From a virus, in the IMG/VR virus record IMGVR_UViG_3300042988_000215, positions 1 to 36,102 of that record: 36,102 bases of DNA. The stretch is one strand, 5' to 3'. This document shows positions 31,972 to 36,102 of this stretch, piece by piece. Position numbers and translations under genes: made by a program. The stretch's first letter is position 1. Each line of letters opens with the position of its first letter. The notes below the pieces were generated by a model, which worked only from the letters and a program-made list of their open reading frames with translations, was not told the origin of the DNA and searched no databases.

Positions 31972-32620
31972 ATTTGTAAGGATCGTGGCGCAGAACTGCT
32001 TCGAGTTCCGCCAGCGATGCAGCACCTCTGCTGCCGCTGTGTCTACCACTACGGGCTGCGTCTTCCAGTGCGTCGAGCCGCTCGTCAACCTTCTTCCAGA
32101 ACGTCTCCAGTACCAGCGCGATGTCGTCCTTCTTCAGTCGCCTCGGTGCCGCAGCTTCTCGGGCTCGTTGTAGGAACGCGTCTCGCTCTGTCTTCCAGAG
32201 AGCTGACTGTCGCTGCATGAAGTCGAGTCGGGCCCGGCCCACCAGTTTGTCCCGGTCAGCACGCTGTAAGTTCTCGACGTCCGCCGCCCTGCGCTGGCGC
32301 AGTCGCTTCTGCTCCATGAACAGTTGCATGTAGGCTGACTTGTCGAACTTGTCGTCCTGTGCCGTCTCCAGTGGTTCGTACCCGGCCTCGGCTCGCTTGC
32401 GCTCCACCAGCTCGATGACCCCGTCGTACACATCGGGTTGAGCTACCTTGAGTAGCGCCAGCGGATTGAGCGCCGCAGCATCCCCGGTCAGGCGCAACTC
32501 CTTGTGCCGGGCCATCAGTGGTGCTGTGTCCAGCATGGTCTGAAATAGACTGTGCGCGTTAGGTGCTTTGATCAGCAGGTTGGCTGCTGTTATCAGGTCT
32601 GCTTTGGTTTGTTCATCCAT
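31970..32620 (-). CDS. Helical charged hypothetical protein
   Basis: This 216-residue protein is rich in Arg, Lys, Ala, Glu and Asp and predicted to be helical throughout, with coiled-coil potential at about residues 90-150 (KRLRQRRAADVENLQRADRD). No domain is recognised. A GGAG site precedes ATG 32620. It lies between DNA polymerase and the Cas4-like nuclease and may be a scaffolding or DNA-binding accessory protein. Its stop abuts the small-RNA terminator. Confidence 0.65.
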   Translation of the reverse strand: MDEQTKADLITAANLLIKAPNAHSLFQTMLDTAPLMARHKELRLTGDAAALNPLALLKVAQPDVYDGVIELVERKRAEAGYEPLETAQDDKFDKSAYMQLFMEQKRLRQRRAADVENLQRADRDKLVGRARLDFMQRQSALWKTERDAFLQRAREAAAPRRLKKDDIALVLETFWKKVDERLDALEDAARSGRHSGSRGAASLAELEAVLRHDPYK

Positions 32621-32724
32621 TGACTACTCCGTTAGCTCGTATATTACTTTACACCTTTATCCTTCACTTTCCAGTGGGAATGTACGAATGAGGGCACATC
32701 TTTACAAAGCGTGCGGATCAGAGG

Positions 32725-34632
32725 TCACTTGGCCGCACCATAACTGGGCGCGATGTCACCTTCCGACCACGTCACCAGCTCGGGCCACCACTTGAGCGGG
32801 GTACGCATGATCTTCTGCAAGGTGTCCAGCCCGTCTTGCGCCTTGGAGTCCCGCAGCACGCCGACCCACTCGTCATGAACCAGCAGGGCAGGGCGGTAGC
32901 CAGTCTCCATGAAGAACTGAAGCGTGTAGTCCGCCATCGCGTCCCGCGCCAGTGCCTGAACCATGTTTTCTGTAACCTTCCCGGCATAAATGCGTGCTCG
33001 GTGACGCCCCTCGCCGTACCACCACTCGTTGTTGCCCTTGGTATCGGACTCCATGTGCAGCTTGGGGTAGCGGATGATGCGCCCGCTTGGTAGGCGGATG
33101 CCGTGCTCACAGGTTATGCACAGACCCCACGGGTCGATAGCCCGCTCGTTGCCTTCGTAGATGTCCATGAGCGAGTCGTGGCAGGTGCGCCAGCCTCGGG
33201 CGATCTCAACGTGCGCGTCGCGGTACTTGAACACCACGTCCTTGGCCTCGTCGAGCGTCATGTCCACGCCGCCCATCATCTTGGCAACCTTCTGGAACGT
33301 AGCACCGCCAGCACCGAAGCCCAGTCCAAGGTGAGCGACCTTGCCCACCTGACGCTGAACCTTACTGACTTCTGACTCCTCGATGTTGTACAGGTCGTGC
33401 GCTGCGAAGTAGCGGTACAGGTCAGCTTTGTCGGGCGGCGCCTTGAACAGCTCCATCGCATACGGGACTTTCCACAGAAACATATTGACCCGCAACTCGA
33501 TGCCAGAAAGGTCAGCCACAACAACGTCGTGCCCGGCGGGGGCCACCATGCAGTTGCGCAGTGCGTCAGACAGCTTGCCACTAACACGCGGCAGGTTCTG
33601 GGGGTTGTATGCCCAGCCGCTCCAGCGCCCGGTGGTCGTGGCTCCGCAGTAGTTGAGCGTCACAGGCAGTCGCCCCTGAGTTGCTGCACTGGCTTCGAGG
33701 AACGCTTCGATGCGCGTCTCCAGCAGTGTGGACTTCACAGCAAGGCGGGCTCGGGCGGCAGCAGCTACCACGGTGTCGTCGCTCTCCTGCAAGTCGAGGA
33801 ACTCTTGGTCGGTCTTCGCAAGCGCGGGCACCTCCTTGTCAGGGTTGGTGGGGCTGGGCTTCATCGGGATGGGCACGTTGCGCTGGGTCAATATGTCGCT
33901 GAACTTGGCAGCAGACAGGAGTTGCACGCGCACCTCGTCTTCGACCTTGCTGGTGTCGCCGTCGATGTCCATGTCCAGCAGCTCTGCCAGTTGCAGTAGT
34001 GCGGTCGTCTTGCGGTTGCGCTCCTTGACCAGTGCGTCTCGCAGCAGCTCGGTGTCCACGTTGAACGCAGGCTCGGTCAGCATGCGGATGGTCGCGTCGA
34101 TCTGCCACATCTCGGCAGCGGTGTAGTGGGGCTTCAGCTTCTTGAACAGGGCATAGCACTGATCGGTGTCGGCCTTGTTGTAGCGGGCCATGTCGCGCAG
34201 CTCGTCGGTCGTGAAGTCCTTCAAGTGCTTGCCCTTGGTGTTGAGCAGCGCGGCGTTGTCCTTCACACCCAGCGCGTAGTGCTGCACCAGCTTAGCCAGC
34301 GAGTTGCCCACGGTGATCGCGTGAATGGGCCGGGCCATTGCCAGTGTGCAGCCCCACATCTTGGGGCGGATGCCGAAGCGCCACGCCAGAATCATTGCGT
34401 CGAAGGCCGACATGTTGTGGCCCAGTGCCATAGCGTCAGACCAGTCGATCTGTTCCAGTGCGCTCCGCACTCGCGCCTCGCCGAAATAAACGTCCGTGTC
34501 GGCGTCGTCCATCTTGATGGAGCAGGAGATGATTTCCGTCTCGGGGTGCATGACGTAAGACAGCGGCAGCATCTTGGTCAGGCTGTGGTCTTGACTCCAG
34601 AATGTCTCGAAGTCCAGTGTTGCGATTTTCAT
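32725..34632 (-). CDS. Family A DNA polymerase with 3'-5' exonuclease
   Basis: This 635-residue protein copies phage DNA. The exonuclease domain has DFET (Asp7, Glu9), GHNMSAFD (Asp78) and YNKAD (Tyr151, Asp155). The polymerase domain has motif A ADLSGIELR (Asp374), motif B with Arg427, Lys431 and Leu435, and motif C LLVHDEW (His586, Asp587, Glu588). Leu435 aligns with Phe762 of E. coli Pol I, and Phe439 with Tyr766. There is no 5'-3' exonuclease domain, as in T7-type enzymes. It starts in an ATGA overlap with the small gene upstream. Confidence 0.93.
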   Translation of the reverse strand: MKIATLDFETFWSQDHSLTKMLPLSYVMHPETEIISCSIKMDDADTDVYFGEARVRSALEQIDWSDAMALGHNMSAFDAMILAWRFGIRPKMWGCTLAMARPIHAITVGNSLAKLVQHYALGVKDNAALLNTKGKHLKDFTTDELRDMARYNKADTDQCYALFKKLKPHYTAAEMWQIDATIRMLTEPAFNVDTELLRDALVKERNRKTTALLQLAELLDMDIDGDTSKVEDEVRVQLLSAAKFSDILTQRNVPIPMKPSPTNPDKEVPALAKTDQEFLDLQESDDTVVAAAARARLAVKSTLLETRIEAFLEASAATQGRLPVTLNYCGATTTGRWSGWAYNPQNLPRVSGKLSDALRNCMVAPAGHDVVVADLSGIELRVNMFLWKVPYAMELFKAPPDKADLYRYFAAHDLYNIEESEVSKVQRQVGKVAHLGLGFGAGGATFQKVAKMMGGVDMTLDEAKDVVFKYRDAHVEIARGWRTCHDSLMDIYEGNERAIDPWGLCITCEHGIRLPSGRIIRYPKLHMESDTKGNNEWWYGEGRHRARIYAGKVTENMVQALARDAMADYTLQFFMETGYRPALLVHDEWVGVLRDSKAQDGLDTLQKIMRTPLKWWPELVTWSEGDIAPSYGAAK

Positions 34633-34817
34633 TTCCAGTCGTCCTTGTTAAATTGCTGGCGCACCAGCTTCATCGCGTCCTTGAGGTCAAGGCGTATCTG
34701 TTCAAGCGCGAACTCCTGCTCTTGCAGTCTGTCGTACGCGTCACTGGCGAAGTTCGCTAGGTTGGTGTGACTCCACGCGGCGAAGTTTGGTTTGTCTTTC
34801 TTTGGCGGGTTGCTCAT
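34629..34817 (-). CDS. Small hypothetical protein overlapping the zinc-ribbon gene
   Basis: This 62-residue protein has a helical body (ASDAYDRLQEQEFALEQIRL) and ends in an ATGA overlap with the polymerase gene. Its first 77 bases lie inside the zinc-ribbon gene in another frame, and no clear ribosome site is seen at ATG 34817. The overlap with polymerase favours its being real. Function is unknown. Confidence 0.5.
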   Translation of the reverse strand: MSNPPKKDKPNFAAWSHTNLANFASDAYDRLQEQEFALEQIRLDLKDAMKLVRQQFNKDDWK

Positions 34818-34929
34818 AGGTAGTAAACCTGTGGTAGTTGAAACATTCGTACCGACGCCGGGTTCGTCCGTTGGGTGAGTCCCGTGTCTCTAACACGTTA
34901 GCTGGCGCGTTGCACTCGGGGCACCTCAT
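34741..34929 (-). CDS. NrdR/Ogr-like zinc-ribbon protein
   Basis: This 62-residue protein starts MRCPECNAPANVLETRD and continues with RTRRRYECFNYHRFTTYE, close to the NrdR-type zinc ribbon but without the ATP-cone. Ligands would be Cys3, Cys6, Cys29 and His33, with His in place of the last Cys. Such small proteins in phages are likely DNA-binding regulators. The C-terminal 25 residues share DNA with the gene at 34629-34817. Its start overlaps the previous stop (ATGA). Confidence 0.7.
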   Translation of the reverse strand: MRCPECNAPANVLETRDSPNGRTRRRYECFNYHRFTTYEQPAKERQTKLRRVESHQPSELRQ

Positions 34930-35243
34930 GCGGTCACCATTGAGTTGACGACGGCCATCAGTTTCTTGCGCTCTTTGTACCGGCGCGATGTCTCAGCGCG
35001 TGAGATAGTCGCCCGCTTGGCGTCCTTGCCCGGCCCCCACATATAAATCTTGATCTGCGGGCGTCCGTAGTCGTTCATTTCCCACAGGGCGATGTGGACA
35101 AGGCCTTGGCGGTGCATCTCTTTGGTGTACTGGTACACGGTCAGCACATGCAGCCCCGTCTCGTCGGCCAGCTCCTTGCAGGAGCGCGTGCCCTCGTGCA
35201 GCAGCTTGATCAGCTTGCAGAAGATCATGCAGTTGACTTTCAT
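34926..35243 (-). CDS. Winged-helix DNA-binding protein
   Basis: This 105-residue protein has a winged helix-turn-helix in its first half (KLIKLLHEGTRSCKELADET, then GLHVLTVYQYTKEMHRQGLV and a wing to about residue 70). A basic tail follows (KDAKRATISRAETSRRYKER). It is probably an early transcription regulator. It overlaps its neighbours on both sides (ATGA), so all are translated together. Confidence 0.75.
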   Translation of the reverse strand: MKVNCMIFCKLIKLLHEGTRSCKELADETGLHVLTVYQYTKEMHRQGLVHIALWEMNDYGRPQIKIYMWGPGKDAKRATISRAETSRRYKERKKLMAVVNSMVTA

Positions 35244-35422
35244 GTCAGCACCATCCCAACCACAGGAACAGTCATAGCGATAGACACCAGCATGGAGTAC
35301 ACCAAGTACCCCTGCAACGCTCCGCCACGTTCAAAGTCATTACCACCGGCCCAGTAGATCAGTGTGCAGAACGCCCACGACAGGATGAACACAAGCGGCG
35401 GGAAAAAGTATTTGAGTTTCAT
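35240..35422 (-). CDS. Small membrane protein with two helices
   Basis: This 60-residue protein has hydrophobic segments at about residues 5-25 and 40-58 with a short charged loop (GGNDFERGG) between. It starts and ends in ATGA overlaps. It could be an early inner-membrane protein, for example for superinfection exclusion, but nothing in the sequence shows that directly. Confidence 0.6.
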   Translation of the reverse strand: MKLKYFFPPLVFILSWAFCTLIYWAGGNDFERGGALQGYLVYSMLVSIAMTVPVVGMVLT

Positions 35423-36102
35423 TTCAGTTGCTCCTTGATAGCGGCGATGGTTGGGTCGTACCGTGCTTCCATGTACTGTGGCGCACTTCGTTCGTCCACA
35501 CAGTCCCTGTTGTCCTCAAGCACGTCAAGCGCCATCCGCAGCACAGCGTCCTGTTCCGCGATTCGGTTGGCTTGTCTTAGGTTTGCTGCGTGTAGCGTGC
35601 CTTGCCCTTCCGCTGTGTGCGATGCGAATGAACCTTTGGCTGTTAGTGCTGGGTGGGTGTAGAGAGCGCGAAGTTCATAGTTGTACCCATCAGCTATGTA
35701 CCGACGCATTTCAGCTACGCGGCCTTCTATTGTTTCCAATGGATTGCGCGGAACAAGACGCTCCCACTCGCCCCACTCACCATAGTTCGCGGTGTACTTG
35801 TTCGATTCTTTGTATCTGAATTCCCACGCCACAAGCTCCACCTTGGTCACCGGCACACAGCAGTTTCCATCACATCCGGAGCCACCGCAGCGGTGTTCGT
35901 CATCTTCTTCCTTGCCGAACCCTTTTTTCCTGCGTGTAAATCCAGCGGCGGTCAACTTTTGGCTGCGTGTCTGCTCCACCGGCTCCACCTTGGTCACTGG
36001 TGCTGCATATAGCGGCATGGGATCAACCTTCACGGTCACAGGCACAGGGCCGTGGACAACATTGTTTGCCCAGTAGAACCCGCGCTCTTGGAAGTCGTAG
36101 TA
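35419..36102 (-). CDS. Hypothetical early protein, probably cut by the window edge
   Basis: The frame stays open to the right edge, so the gene probably begins outside; GTG 36045 is a possible internal start giving 208 residues. The protein has two copies of VTKVE(P/L)V and a Cys-rich part (CGGSGCDGNCC). The segment YNYELRALYTHP is a motif found near the C-terminus of many enterophage early proteins. A helical tail follows (about 160-208). No function is assigned. Confidence 0.6.
   Translation of the reverse strand, partial: YYDFQERGFYWANNVVHGPVPVTVKVDPMPLYAAPVTKVEPVEQTRSQKLTAAGFTRRKKGFGKEEDDEHRCGGSGCDGNCCVPVTKVELVAWEFRYKESNKYTANYGEWGEWERLVPRNPLETIEGRVAEMRRYIADGYNYELRALYTHPALTAKGSFASHTAEGQGTLHAANLRQANRIAEQDAVLRMALDVLEDNRDCVDERSAPQYMEARYDPTIAAIKEQLK

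Noticed and set aside
1-36102. tRNA genes
   Set aside because: I saw no cloverleaf-like segment with a recognisable T-loop; a dedicated search would be needed to exclude one.

Overview
The window is a contiguous piece of a tailed-phage genome, most like a podovirus with a T7-like ejection apparatus, or a prophage of one. It is GC-rich and almost fully coding. The gene types (cupin, XkdW-like fibre accessory protein, PrtN-family activator, VRR-NUC, DUF3310, large polyvalent ejection protein) suggest a proteobacterial host. A betaproteobacterium is my guess, not something the sequence proves. No terminase, portal, major capsid, RNA polymerase, tRNA, CRISPR or rRNA gene is visible. The packaging and capsid module therefore lies outside the window, and transcription presumably uses host RNA polymerase. 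Both window edges probably cut genes.

Left arm (1-21894, all + strand) is the late module. In order it carries: small genes including a cupin and a membrane protein; a tail fibre (937-2292) and its accessory protein; a lysis cassette with a membrane protein, a coiled-coil protein, a DUF5675 candidate lysin, an uncalled 23-residue membrane peptide and a 3TM holin (2568-4634); a large virion protein (4631-6442); small proteins and a GNAT-like protein; three ejection (internal virion) proteins (7331-12615); a block of surface or fibre proteins with a glycosyltransferase, a methyltransferase and a Ser/Thr/Gly repeat protein (12636-17160); and a 1480-residue polyvalent ejection protein with a zincin-like motif and a nuclease-like domain (17452-21894).

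Right arm (21884-36102, all genes on the - strand) is the early and replication module, read from right to left. It starts with small proteins joined by ATGA overlaps (a winged-helix regulator, a zinc ribbon). Next come family A DNA polymerase, a helical protein, a Cas4/RecB-like nuclease, VRR-NUC, DUF3310, an HNH-like protein, a PrtN-like activator, a tyrosine integrase, an SNF2-type helicase, a Gam-like coiled-coil protein, a candidate ssDNA-binding protein, a Cro-like regulator and a fused AEP primase-helicase. Together these form a fairly complete replication and recombination set. Integrase, Cro-like protein, PrtN-like protein and a leucine at the 762-equivalent position of the polymerase all point to a temperate phage.

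The two arms converge tail to tail with an 11-base overlap. The most interesting unlisted signals are: a likely + strand small RNA (about 31893-31971) with its own promoter, 5' stem-loop and strong terminator inside the otherwise leftward early arm; recurrent CTTAC-NN-GTAAG elements in late-arm gaps; many CTAACA/TGTTAG words in the early arm; a repeat-rich gap between integrase and the PrtN-like gene; and a glycosyltransferase-methyltransferase pair next to a repeat protein that could be its substrate. No gene-free stretch exceeds 300 bases; the longest is 29680-29908.
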